Assembly: GCF_000244955.1 (NCBI RefSeq)
Contig: NZ_CM001439.1
Span: 310,001-374,000, forward strand
Direction of reading: 5' to 3'
Length of the DNA stretch: 64,000 nucleotides
DNA from: Saccharomonospora marina XMU15
GTDB lineage: Bacteria; Actinomycetota; Actinomycetes; Mycobacteriales; Pseudonocardiaceae
Below are positions 1 to 8,252 of this stretch, piece by piece. Position numbers and translations under genes: made by a program. A model generated the notes under the pieces. That model made no database searches. It was not told the origin of the DNA and worked only from the letters and a program-made list of their open reading frames with translations. Position 1 is the first letter of the stretch, and every line of letters starts with the position of its first letter.

Positions 1-980
1 GCGCGCACGCGGGTGCGGTGGTGCTGCTTGTCCCGGCGTCGGGGCTGGCGCTGGCCGCGGGCGCGGCGGGTCTGGGGACCACCGGCACGGCGGGCGGCAC
101 CGCGGGCGCGGCGGGCGTTGGTGGTGGTGCCGCCGTGGGTGGTGGCATCGGCGGCACGATGGCCGCCATGGGTGCCAACCTCAAGATCGGGCTCGCGTTG
201 GCGTCCACGGCCGCGGCGGGTGCCGTCGGCATGGCGGCGGGCCCGCTGGCCGATGACCACGGGGAGGTTATCGGCCTGCCTGGTGACGGTGCGGTCGAGC
301 TGCGTATCGCCGATCCTTCGCCAGGTGCGGACCGCTCGGACTCGGCCAGGGTGTCGATCGTGGAACCAGCCGCGTACGAGGCCTCCGTGCGGGCAGGGCA
401 GTCGCGGCTGCACCCGGCGCCTGCCGGGCAAGGCCCCAGCGAGTACCAGATCCCGCCCGGCGTCGAGATCGCCGGTGAGGCCACGAAAGCGCGGGGTCCG
501 CGCGCGGGCGGAACCGAGTTGCCTGCCGAACCGGGCAATGCCGCAGGCGACCGGGGGAGCGCAGGCAACGCGGAGCCGGGACGACCGCGTGGCGACCCGG
601 GCGCGCAGGCTGGAACCCCGGCGCGCTCACCAGGCTCTTCCTCGGTCGCCGCCGCCAAATCGACCACTCCGCCGCCCTCCTCCGGCTCGCAGCCCGGGTC
701 GGGCCGCGAGCCCGGCACGAGCCAGTCGCCGCCGCCTGGATCCTCGGCAGGCCGGTCACCGTCGGGCAGCTCCACCGAGCCATTTGATTCCCGGTACGGC
801 GAACCTGGGTACGGGCAGCCGAGGTACGGGGAGCAACGGTACGGGGAACCCCGATACGCCCGCTCGCGCGACCGTGAGCAGGAGGCGGACAGCGCCGCGC
901 CCGACACCCGAGACGACTGGTGCCGGTGGCCTGCGTGGCAGCGCGGCGGCCAAGACCACGCCGACGGGTGCGGCGACTGA
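1..980 (+). CDS. C-terminal part of a low-complexity Ala/Gly/Pro/Ser-rich protein (5' end outside window)
   Basis: The reading frame is open from the first base, so the true start lies upstream. The visible 325 or so residues begin with a hydrophobic Ala/Gly-rich stretch that could span the membrane once or twice. They continue into a long Pro/Ser/Gly/Arg-rich disordered tail. Near the C-terminus a five-residue unit of the form R-Y-G-E-P is repeated four times. No catalytic motif is visible and I do not recognise the family. A membrane-anchored protein with an extended exported or cytoplasmic tail is the most that can be inferred. The gene ends about 80 bp before the next one on the same strand. 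Confidence 0.55.
   Translation, partial: AHAGAVVLLVPASGLALAAGAAGLGTTGTAGGTAGAAGVGGGAAVGGGIGGTMAAMGANLKIGLALASTAAAGAVGMAAGPLADDHGEVIGLPGDGAVELRIADPSPGADRSDSARVSIVEPAAYEASVRAGQSRLHPAPAGQGPSEYQIPPGVEIAGEATKARGPRAGGTELPAEPGNAAGDRGSAGNAEPGRPRGDPGAQAGTPARSPGSSSVAAAKSTTPPPSSGSQPGSGREPGTSQSPPPGSSAGRSPSGSSTEPFDSRYGEPGYGQPRYGEQRYGEPRYARSRDREQEADSAAPDTRDDWCRWPAWQRGGQDHADGCGD
792..860 (+). repeat. four and a half in-frame 15-bp repeats encoding RYGEP-like pentapeptides
   Basis: Units start at 792, 807, 822 and 837, with a partial one at 852. They encode RYGEP, GYGQP, RYGEQ, RYGEP and RYA. The repeat keeps frame inside the low-complexity tail of the first gene. Such short repeats can change copy number by slippage; that is inference. 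Confidence 0.7.
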
Positions 981-1061
981 AGTGCGCGGGCCTCCCATCG
1001 GGTCCAAGATCACGGTACCGTTGCGAAAGTACGTGCTCGGTCGGGCTTGCGGAGGAATACG

Positions 1062-1502
1062 ATGAACCGGCTGGTCCAGGGCTCCGACGGCCGGGACTGG
1101 GTGATTCGGGCCCAGATGGAGTGGCGGCGACCCGCCACGGCCGACGACTTCGAGCATGATGTCGCGGCCAGCTACGCCCCCGGCATCGCCATGGGCGTGG
1201 TGGCGTTGACGCTTGCGATCGTACTGATCGCGTGGATGCCCGAGGACGTCGTCGTGCCCAGTTGGGTGCCGCTGGCCCTGCTGCTCGTCGCGCTGTTCTT
1301 CCCGCTGCGATGGGTGCTGCGCAGGCCGTGGACGATCGTGGCCGAGACCGACGGCGACGCGACCGGCGAGCGACCTTCGGAGCGTTGGGTCGGCACGGTA
1401 CGCGGCATCTTCGCCGTGCGCGGCGAGGTGCACCGCATCGCCAAGTCCATCCAGCGACACGACCTGCCCGATTTCGACGGGCCGCTGCATCCGGTCGAGT
1501 AG
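1062..1502 (+). CDS. small two-helix membrane protein of unknown function
   Basis: The product is about 146 residues. I chose the ATG at 1062 because GGAGG lies at 1051-1055 with ideal spacing; a TTG at 1047 is also in frame. Two adjacent hydrophobic segments (about residues 42-61 and 69-90) form a helical hairpin. The flanking soluble regions are charged, including a C-terminal tail of about 55 residues that is probably cytoplasmic. No known domain is recognised. It ends 2 bp before the DNA glycosylase gene and is probably co-transcribed with it. Confidence 0.7.
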   Translation: MNRLVQGSDGRDWVIRAQMEWRRPATADDFEHDVAASYAPGIAMGVVALTLAIVLIAWMPEDVVVPSWVPLALLLVALFFPLRWVLRRPWTIVAETDGDATGERPSERWVGTVRGIFAVRGEVHRIAKSIQRHDLPDFDGPLHPVE

Positions 1503-1504
1503 CC

Positions 1505-2356
1505 ATGCCCGAGTTGCCCGAGGTCGAGGCCATCGCCCACCACCTCCGCGAACACGCGGTGGGCCGCACCGTGACCCGGGTGGACGTCGCTTCGCTGACG
1601 GTGCTCAAGACCGTCAGCCCGTCCTGGACCGACCTGCACGGTCGCGAAGTGACCGGCGCGACTCGGCACGGAAAGCACCTCGACCTCGAATGCGGGCAGG
1701 CGCACCTCGTGGTGCACCTGGCCCGCGCGGGCTGGCTTCGTTGGTCCGACTCGCTGCCCGCCGCGCCGCCGAGGCAGGGAAAGGGCCCGCTCGCGCTGCG
1801 GGTGCACCTGGGAGGCCCCGGGTTCGACCTCACCGAGGCCGGAACCAAGAAGGGGCTCGCGGTGTGGATCGTGCACGACCCCGCCGAGGTCGCCAGCATC
1901 GCGAGGCTGGGCACGGACGCCATGGAACTCGACGCCGCCTCGCTGCGCGAACTGCTCGCGGGCCGAACGGCCCGGCTCAAGACAGTGCTCACCGACCAGT
2001 CGGTGATCGCAGGTATCGGCAACGCCTACTCCGACGAGATCCTGCACGCCGCCCGGCTTTCCCCGTACGCGACGGCGGCGAGGCTGCCGCAGGAGTCGGT
2101 CGAGCGGCTCGCCGAAGCCATTCACGAGGTGCTCTCCGGCGCGGTGGAGCGCTCTGTCGGGCAGGCGGTGGCCCGGCTGAAGGGCGAGAAGCGCTCCGGC
2201 CTCCGGGTGCACGGCAGGGCGGGCCTACCGTGCCCGGTGTGCGGTGACACCGTGCGTGAGGTGTCCTTCGCCGACAAGGCGTTGCAGTACTGCCCCACCT
2301 GCCAGACCGGCGGCAAACCGCTCGCCGACCGCAGGTTGTCGCGACTGCTGAAATGA
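1505..2356 (+). CDS. Fpg/Nei family DNA glycosylase-AP lyase
   Basis: The 283-residue product begins MPELPEVEAI, so after Met removal Pro is the N-terminal Schiff-base nucleophile, followed by the catalytic Glu. It excises oxidised bases and nicks the abasic site in base-excision repair. A helix-two-turn-helix region (GIGNAYSDEIL) and a C-terminal four-cysteine zinc finger (CPVC...CPTC) are present, giving full family length. The conserved zinc-finger Arg of classical Fpg (QRAT) is replaced by Lys (DKAL). This suggests the actinobacterial Fpg2/Nei-like branch rather than canonical MutM. ATG at 1505 is the only sensible start because the N-terminus is catalytic. It follows the small membrane protein gene by 2 bp. 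Confidence 0.92.
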   Translation: MPELPEVEAIAHHLREHAVGRTVTRVDVASLTVLKTVSPSWTDLHGREVTGATRHGKHLDLECGQAHLVVHLARAGWLRWSDSLPAAPPRQGKGPLALRVHLGGPGFDLTEAGTKKGLAVWIVHDPAEVASIARLGTDAMELDAASLRELLAGRTARLKTVLTDQSVIAGIGNAYSDEILHAARLSPYATAARLPQESVERLAEAIHEVLSGAVERSVGQAVARLKGEKRSGLRVHGRAGLPCPVCGDTVREVSFADKALQYCPTCQTGGKPLADRRLSRLLK

Positions 2357-2455
2357 CCTTCCCCGACCTCGGCCGCGACAGCACGTCGCGAATCACGCAC
2401 AGAAAGTGTGTGGCAAACCTTGCACCCTGGCGGGCGAACGCAGAGCATTGACGCC

Positions 2456-3754
2456 GTGTCGAGGCTGCTGACCACGCCGATCATTCCCTGGGGAGTAGCA
2501 GGGGCGTGCTTCGTCGTGCTCGTGGCCGTCCTGCTCCGCGGCCGCAAACCGACCAACGCGGTGGACACCGCCGTGCTGGAAGCGGTGTACGTGATGTCGC
2601 AGGCCCCACTGGAACTGCGGGAAGGGCTCGACCAGGCGGCCGCCGACAAGGTCACCACGCGCCTGCTCCAACTGCTGAAGTGCCTCGCCGTCGGCATCAC
2701 CGACGGGCAGGGAACGTTGCTGTCCTGGGACGGCGAGGCCAACGACCACTACGTCGACCTGGTGGAATCCATCGGCCTGGCCATCAGGAAGCACCGCCGC
2801 GAGGTGGTCTCCCACGACAAGCTGCCGTGCAACCACCGAGGCACCTGCCGGATGCGGACCGCGGTCATGGTGCCGTTGATCGTCGAGGACGACGTCGAAG
2901 CGGTACTGATCGTGGTCGGCCGCACCAGCAAGAAAGTGGTGCACATGGCCGACGCCGTCGCCAAGTTCGTCGGCACCCAACTCGAGGCCGCCCGGCTCGA
3001 GGAAACCAAGAACCAACTGCACCAGGCCGAGATCAAGGCGCTGCGAGCGCAGATCTCACCGCACTTCGTCTACAACGCGCTCAACACCATCTCGTCGCTG
3101 ATCCGCACCGACCCGGAGGAGGCCCGCGAACTGCTGCAGGACTTCGCCGACTTCACCCGTTACTGCTTCCGCACCGAAGGCACCTTCACCACGCTTTCCG
3201 ACGAACTGCGCAACATCGACAGGTACCTGACCATCGAGAGCGCCCGATACGGCGGCAGGCTCAACGTGCGGCTCAAGGTGGCGCCCGAGGTGCAGTCGGT
3301 GGTCGTGCCGTTCCTGCTCATCCAGCCGCTTGTGGAGAACGCGGTCAAGCACGGCATCTCCAAGAAACCGGGCGGCGGCACGGTGACGGTCACCGCGCAG
3401 GACCACGGCACCGACGCCGAGATCAGCGTCGAGGACGACGGAGTCGGCATGGACCCCGCACTGCTGGACGGCATGCGCGACTCCCGCAGCAGCGCGCACA
3501 TCGGGCTGACCGGCATCAACCGCCGGATGAGCCAGGTGTATGCCAACAAGTACTCGCTGATGGTGGAGACCGCGCCTGGCGCGGGCATGAAGGTGACGAT
3601 GCGCGTGCCGAAGTTCGTCAGGGGCGTGCGGCCCGACATGCTCAGCTTCGCAGGCGACATGCCCGCACAGCAGGGCCAGCCCGGCCAACACCTGCCCCCC
3701 GGTGCCCGCCGCGCGATCGGCGGCACGAGGTCCGGCCTCGTCGCCAGCGAGTGA
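2456..3754 (+). CDS. LytS/YehU-type membrane sensor histidine kinase
   Basis: One N-terminal transmembrane helix (about residues 10-28) is followed by a GAF-like sensor region containing a CNHRGTC pair (Cys125, Cys131). Then comes a His_kinase domain with phospho-acceptor His203 in the motif QISPHFVYNALN, and a C-terminal ATPase domain with N-box LVENAVKHG and a DDGVGM G-box. This architecture matches LytS/BtsS kinases that work with LytTR regulators. The matching regulator lies one gene downstream, across a SppA-like gene. The start at GTG 2456 leaves a short N-terminus before the helix; GTG 2408 is an alternative adding 16 residues. The close cysteine pair could sense redox state or metal; that is inference. 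Confidence 0.88.
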   Translation: MSRLLTTPIIPWGVAGACFVVLVAVLLRGRKPTNAVDTAVLEAVYVMSQAPLELREGLDQAAADKVTTRLLQLLKCLAVGITDGQGTLLSWDGEANDHYVDLVESIGLAIRKHRREVVSHDKLPCNHRGTCRMRTAVMVPLIVEDDVEAVLIVVGRTSKKVVHMADAVAKFVGTQLEAARLEETKNQLHQAEIKALRAQISPHFVYNALNTISSLIRTDPEEARELLQDFADFTRYCFRTEGTFTTLSDELRNIDRYLTIESARYGGRLNVRLKVAPEVQSVVVPFLLIQPLVENAVKHGISKKPGGGTVTVTAQDHGTDAEISVEDDGVGMDPALLDGMRDSRSSAHIGLTGINRRMSQVYANKYSLMVETAPGAGMKVTMRVPKFVRGVRPDMLSFAGDMPAQQGQPGQHLPPGARRAIGGTRSGLVASE

Positions 3755-3802
3755 TCAGCCCGGCAGGGGCAACGCGCCACCGGCAATCACTAGGCTGGGT
3801 GC

Positions 3803-4642
3803 ATGAGCCGTACCGACAAGTTGGTCTCTCGCATCCCCAAGATCGGTGATCGAGTCGAACGCAAGGATGTCGTCGCGGTGGTGAAGCTGCACGGTGTCAT
3901 CAACCCGCAGCCTTCGCCGCTCGCCAGGGGTGTCATCAACCTCGCTTCCGTCGAGTCCGCGCTCACCAGGGCGTTCGGGCACGACCGGCTCAAGGCGGTG
4001 GCACTGCAGATCAACTCGCCCGGCGGCGCGCCGACGCAGTCGGGTCTCGTCGCCGAGCGCATCCGCGAGCTCGCCGACAGCAAGCAGGTGCCGGTGCTGG
4101 CGTTCGCAGAGGACGTCGCCGCATCGGGTGGGTACTGGCTGGCCTGCGCCGCCGACGAGATCTACGCCCACCGCACATCGCTGGTCGGCTCCATCGGCGT
4201 GATCACCGGTTCGTTCGGGTTCGCCGGACTGCTCGAACGCTTCGGGGTGGAGCGCAGGCTCTACACCGCGGGTGAGAACAAGTCCCGACTGGACCCGTTC
4301 AGCCCCGAAAAGCCCGAGGACGTCGAGTGGCTGCGGAAACTGCACGGCCAGTTGCACGACATGTTCGTCAGTTGGGTCAGGCAGCGCAGGGGCGAGCGGC
4401 TGGTGGAGTCGCAGGAGCTGTTCAACGGCGATGTGTGGCTGGGCGCGAAGGCACAGGAACTCGGCCTCATCGACGGCCTCGGCAACCTGCGCGAGGTGAT
4501 GCGGCAGCGTTACCCCGACGCGGAACTGGTGGTGGCCGAGCCGAAGAAACCGCTGCTGGCGAGGCTCGGTATCGGCGCTCCCGCAGCCGCGGCGCTGGAC
4601 GCGCTGGCCAACCGCGCGGCCTGGTCCCGTTTCGGGCTGTAA
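3803..4642 (+). CDS. sppA: S49 family signal-peptide-peptidase-like serine protease (SppA-like)
   Basis: The 279-residue product has the Ser-Lys dyad of family S49. Nucleophile Ser108 lies in DVAASGGYWLA and the general base is probably Lys160 in GENKSRLDPF. The INSPGG motif that forms the oxyanion and substrate groove is at about 70-75. It is a single-domain form, about half the length of E. coli SppA and lacking a clear N-terminal membrane helix. It probably acts as an oligomer on membrane-released peptides. It sits between the LytS-like kinase and the LytTR regulator, an arrangement that could be functional or only positional. Confidence 0.88.
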   Translation: MSRTDKLVSRIPKIGDRVERKDVVAVVKLHGVINPQPSPLARGVINLASVESALTRAFGHDRLKAVALQINSPGGAPTQSGLVAERIRELADSKQVPVLAFAEDVAASGGYWLACAADEIYAHRTSLVGSIGVITGSFGFAGLLERFGVERRLYTAGENKSRLDPFSPEKPEDVEWLRKLHGQLHDMFVSWVRQRRGERLVESQELFNGDVWLGAKAQELGLIDGLGNLREVMRQRYPDAELVVAEPKKPLLARLGIGAPAAAALDALANRAAWSRFGL

Positions 4643-4693
4643 CCGTCCGTTCGCCCGGCCGCGTAGTAGACAGCACTCCGTTCACAGGGCAGG

Positions 4694-5524
4694 ATGCGTT
4701 TCACTGTGAGTGCTCACGATGAAACACGAAAGCTGCTCGTTCTTGCCGTTGACGACGAGCTGCCGGGTCTCGACCAGCTGAAGCATTGTCTGGAATCGAA
4801 TCCCCACGTGGGTCGTGTGATCCCGGCGGTGGACGCTTCCGAGGCGCTGCGATTCCTCGGGTCGGAGGACGCCGAGATCAGCGCACGGAAGAGCAGCGGC
4901 ATGGCGCCCGTGGATGCGGTGTTCGCCGACATTTCCATGCCGGGGTTGTCGGGCATGGAGATGTCGAGGGTGTTCGCATCACTCAACCCCGCGCCGGTGC
5001 TGGTCTTCGTGACCGGCTACGCGTCGGAGGCCGTCGAGGCCTTCGATCTCGGCGCGGTCGACTACGTGCTCAAGCCCGCGAGGCAGGAGCGCATCGACAA
5101 GGCGCTGTCTCGGGTGCTCGAGAAGCTCAGATCCACACCGATGCCGGACCCCTCGGCAGGCGTGGACCAGACCAGGACCGACGACGAGGTGATCCCCGTC
5201 GAACTCGGCGGAACCACCAAGCTCATCCCGCGTTCGTCGGTGCGCTGGGTGGAGGCGCAGGGCGACTACGCACGGCTGTTCACCAACGACGGCAGCCACC
5301 TGGTGCGTATCCCGCTCGCGCAACTCGAGGAGCGCTGGGAGAAGGCGGGTTTCGTCCGGATTCACCGCTCCTTTCTCGTCGCGCTGCCGTTGATCACGGA
5401 GTTGCGCATGGGCCAGGGCGGCTATCAGGTCGTCATCGGCAACGAGGAAAAGGTCCTGCCGGTCAGCAGGCGGCACACCCGCGAGCTGAAGGACAGGTTG
5501 GTCGGCACGTCCCGCGCCGGGTAG
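4694..5524 (+). CDS. LytTR-family response regulator
   Basis: An N-terminal receiver domain has acidic residues Asp20/Asp21, phospho-acceptor Asp79 (FADISMPGLSG), Thr107 and Lys127 (DYVLKP). It is followed by a linker and a LytTR DNA-binding domain from about residue 165 (motifs VRWVEAQGDYARLF and FVRIHRSFLVAL). Length (276 aa) is normal for the class. It is the obvious partner of the LytS-like kinase at 2456-3754. The next two genes, a small membrane protein and a symporter, are the likely target operon, by analogy with LytSR-type systems such as BtsSR that control carboxylate uptake. GTG 4706 is a possible alternative start. Confidence 0.92.
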   Translation: MRFTVSAHDETRKLLVLAVDDELPGLDQLKHCLESNPHVGRVIPAVDASEALRFLGSEDAEISARKSSGMAPVDAVFADISMPGLSGMEMSRVFASLNPAPVLVFVTGYASEAVEAFDLGAVDYVLKPARQERIDKALSRVLEKLRSTPMPDPSAGVDQTRTDDEVIPVELGGTTKLIPRSSVRWVEAQGDYARLFTNDGSHLVRIPLAQLEERWEKAGFVRIHRSFLVALPLITELRMGQGGYQVVIGNEEKVLPVSRRHTRELKDRLVGTSRAG

Positions 5525-5530
5525 CGCGTC

Positions 5531-6022
5531 ATGACCGACGAGGTGTACCGCAAGATCGACGGAATCCGGGAACCGGATCCGACGCTCGGCAGGAGCGTCC
5601 CGTCGCGGCAGCACGCATCTCGTCCGGCGATCCCGATACCGGCAGAGGACGACCCCGCGACGCTGCGTGCTCGCAGGCAGCGCGTCGTCCTTGCCGAGCC
5701 GAGCCGCTCGCCCGGCGGGTTGCGCGCCAGGGTGGAACTGGCGCAGCAGACCAGTTGGGGCGAGTTGCTGATCACCGACCTGATCAAGGCTCAGCTGCGC
5801 AGCGGCGTGTTGCTCGCCGTGCTCGCCGCCTTCGTGCTGGGCGCGCTGCCGCTGGCCTTCTACCTCTCACCGACGCTGGCCACCCTCCGCTTCATCGGCC
5901 TGCCGGTGCCGTGGCTACTGCTCGGCATCGCGCCGTTCCCGTTCCTGCTCGGGGTGGGCCTGTGGTACAACCGCCTGGCGGAGCGCCACGAACGAGATTT
6001 CGTCGACATGATCGAGAACTGA
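5531..6022 (+). CDS. small membrane protein, DUF485-like partner of the adjacent symporter
   Basis: The product is 163 residues. About 85 residues of charged N-terminus precede two hydrophobic helices (about 95-118 and 122-145) and a C-terminus ending YNRLAERHERDFVDMIEN. The two-helix hairpin with a charged tail directly before a sodium/solute symporter resembles DUF485/YjcH partners of ActP-type acetate permeases. The N-terminal extension is longer than in those proteins. It starts 6 bp after the LytTR gene and ends 39 bp before the symporter, so it probably belongs to the same transcript. The DUF485 assignment is moderate. Confidence 0.7.
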   Translation: MTDEVYRKIDGIREPDPTLGRSVPSRQHASRPAIPIPAEDDPATLRARRQRVVLAEPSRSPGGLRARVELAQQTSWGELLITDLIKAQLRSGVLLAVLAAFVLGALPLAFYLSPTLATLRFIGLPVPWLLLGIAPFPFLLGVGLWYNRLAERHERDFVDMIEN

Positions 6023-6061
6023 GCCGGGGGCGCGGCACCAGACATTTGTGAGGAACTGTCC

Positions 6062-7822
6062 GTGCAGCTGAACCCGTGGGCCGTCGCCAGCGTGCTGGTG
6101 GTTGGGGCGGTGACCGTTTACCTCGGTCGCCGGATGTCCCGGTTCGCCAGCACAACCCACGACTTCCTCGTCGCGCGCCGCACCGTGCGTTCCCGCCGCA
6201 ACGCCGCCGCCATCTCCGGCGAGTACATCTCGGCCGCCTCCTTCCTCGGTGTCGCCGGACTGGTGCTCAAGGACGGCGCCGACGCGCTGTGGTACCCCAT
6301 CGGTTTCACGGCGGGCTTCCTGGCCTTGATGATCTTCGTGGCGGCTCCGCTGCGTCGCTCCGGCGCCTACACACTGCCGGACTTCCTCGAGGCCAGGCTC
6401 GGCTCTGCTGCGTTGCGCACCGTCTCGACCTGGTTCGTCGTCTTCATCGGCGTGCTCTACATGCTTCCGCAGCTGCAGGGCGCCGGGCTTGCCCTCACCG
6501 CCATCACGCCCGCGCCCGCCTGGATCGGTTCGGTCGGCGTGATGGTCGTCATCGCGCTCAACGTGGTCTCGGGTGGGATGCGCGCGATCACGTTGGTGCA
6601 GGCGTTCCAGTACTGGCTGAAGCTGTTCGCCATCGGGGTGCCCACTTTCCTGCTGTGCCTGGTGTTCCTCGGCGGGGCAGGCTCCGGCGCGGCGGGTTCG
6701 CTCGGCGCGCAGACACCACCGGAGTTCACCGAGGAGACGACGGTCGACATCCAGACGCCGGTGACGCTGCGCGTGGCCGAGACCACGCTGGTGACGGTGG
6801 TCGGCGAGCAGGAAGCGCTTTGGTTTCCCGGCAGGGAGTACCCCGTGAGCAGTGGAACCGAGCTGGTGTTCCCCGCGGGCGTGAAGGTGCCCGTGGTCAG
6901 CGACGGCGCGCTCGACAACGCCAGCTGGCTGCGGCCGACGGAGACGTCGCAGGACTTGCTGTGGACGTACTCGCTGATGCTGGCGACCTTTCTCGGCACG
7001 ATGGGGTTACCGCATGTGCTCGTGCGCTTCTACACCAACCCCGACGGCAAGGCGGCGCGCAGGTCGACGGTGCAGGTACTGCTGCTGTTGGGGCTGTTCT
7101 ACCTGTTCCCCATCCTCATCGGGGCGCTGTCGAGGCTGTACGTACCCGAACTGCTCGTGACCGGCCGAACCGACGCCGCCGTGCTCGAGGTACCCACCGC
7201 GATGCTGCCCGGACTGCTCGGCCAACTCGTCGTCGCGGTGACCGCGGCGGGTGCGTTCGCCGCGTTCTTCTCCACCTGCTCGGGACTGCTGGTCAGCGTT
7301 GCGGGGGTGATCGCGACGGACCTGCTCGGCGGCAAGGTGCGTCACTTCAGGATGGCGGCGATGGTGGTGGCGGCCGTGCCTGCTGGCATCGCGGTGACCC
7401 TGCCCATCGACGACCTTTCGCTGAGCGTGGGGCTCTCGTTCGCGCTCGCCGCCTCCACGTTCTGCCCGCTGCTGCTGCTCGGCATCTGGTGGCGGGGGTT
7501 GACGTGGGTCGGCGCGATGGCGGGTATGTGCGTGGGTGGTGGTCTGGTACTCGTCGCTGTCGGACTGAACATGCTGAGCAGGTACACCGGTGGCTGGGCA
7601 CCGTGGTTCGTCACCCAACCCGCCCTGTTCACGGTCACCGCCGCGTTCGTCACCACGATCGTGGTGAGCAGGGGCACCGCCAGACGTATCCCGGACGACG
7701 TCAATGCCGTGATGCTGCGGCTGCACGCCCCCGACCCGCTGGGCTTCATGCGCGACCGTGCGGTGGCTCGCTTCGGCAGCCTGGACGACAGGGAGCGAGG
7801 CCGGGCCAAGCACCGAAGGTAG
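6062..7822 (+). CDS. sodium/solute symporter family (SSF) permease, ActP-like
   Basis: The 586-residue integral membrane protein has about 13 predicted helices. SSF landmarks include GEYISAASFLGVAGLV in helix 2 and a large hydrophobic core. This family couples Na+ or H+ to uptake of small solutes; the ActP/MctC branch takes acetate, pyruvate and propionate. An unusual insert of about 90 residues between helices 6 and 7 (roughly residues 210-300) is hydrophilic and beta-rich, so probably an extracellular domain. The GTG start at 6062 has GAGGA eight bases upstream. Position behind a LytSR-like pair and a DUF485-like protein suggests a regulated carboxylate importer; the substrate is not proven. 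Confidence 0.85.
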   Translation: MQLNPWAVASVLVVGAVTVYLGRRMSRFASTTHDFLVARRTVRSRRNAAAISGEYISAASFLGVAGLVLKDGADALWYPIGFTAGFLALMIFVAAPLRRSGAYTLPDFLEARLGSAALRTVSTWFVVFIGVLYMLPQLQGAGLALTAITPAPAWIGSVGVMVVIALNVVSGGMRAITLVQAFQYWLKLFAIGVPTFLLCLVFLGGAGSGAAGSLGAQTPPEFTEETTVDIQTPVTLRVAETTLVTVVGEQEALWFPGREYPVSSGTELVFPAGVKVPVVSDGALDNASWLRPTETSQDLLWTYSLMLATFLGTMGLPHVLVRFYTNPDGKAARRSTVQVLLLLGLFYLFPILIGALSRLYVPELLVTGRTDAAVLEVPTAMLPGLLGQLVVAVTAAGAFAAFFSTCSGLLVSVAGVIATDLLGGKVRHFRMAAMVVAAVPAGIAVTLPIDDLSLSVGLSFALAASTFCPLLLLGIWWRGLTWVGAMAGMCVGGGLVLVAVGLNMLSRYTGGWAPWFVTQPALFTVTAAFVTTIVVSRGTARRIPDDVNAVMLRLHAPDPLGFMRDRAVARFGSLDDRERGRAKHRR

Positions 7823-7890
7823 CCGCTTCGTACCTGGAGGCGTCGCGGGCTCACCGGCACGCAACGGTCCGGCATGCGACGATTGGGTAC

Positions 7891-8247
7891 GTGCTTGACC
7901 GTGCCGAATCCGTACCGACGACCTCCGTTTCCGACCTGCCCCCGACCGGACTGGTCGTGCTGGACGTACGCGAGCCCGACGAGTGGGCGGCGGGGCACGC
8001 ACCCGAAGCCATGCACATCCCGCTCGGTGAGCTTCCCGCGCGAGCGGCCGAGTTGGCCGAACTGCCGGACGACCAACCCGTCTACGTGGTCTGCCGTGGC
8101 GGCGGCCGATCCGCGCGCGCGGCGGCCTGGCTCAACGCGGCCGGAATCGTGGAGGCGGTGAACGTGGCAGGCGGAATGAAGTCCTGGGCGACCGAGGGGC
8201 GGCCCCTCGTCGGCGAGCGTGACGGCGTCCCGCCGGAGGTGCTCTGA
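7891..8247 (+). CDS. single-domain rhodanese-like sulfurtransferase
   Basis: The 118-residue protein consists of one rhodanese domain. The CDC25-like loop is CRGGGRSARAA with catalytic Cys68, and the upstream motif is VLDVREPDEWAAGHAPEAMHIPLGEL. It transfers sulfane sulfur or acts as a persulfide carrier in the cytoplasm. GTG 7891 gives the usual short N-terminus. It is followed after 5 bp by the DUF4328 membrane protein, suggesting one transcript. Confidence 0.9.
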   Translation: MLDRAESVPTTSVSDLPPTGLVVLDVREPDEWAAGHAPEAMHIPLGELPARAAELAELPDDQPVYVVCRGGGRSARAAAWLNAAGIVEAVNVAGGMKSWATEGRPLVGERDGVPPEVL

Positions 8248-8252
8248 CCGGG

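Noticed and set aside
268..2022. Very long antisense open frames, here and opposite most genes of the window
   Set aside because: Expected in ~70% GC DNA where stop codons are rare; translations are Arg/Pro/Ala-rich and lack motifs, while the opposite strand encodes recognisable proteins.
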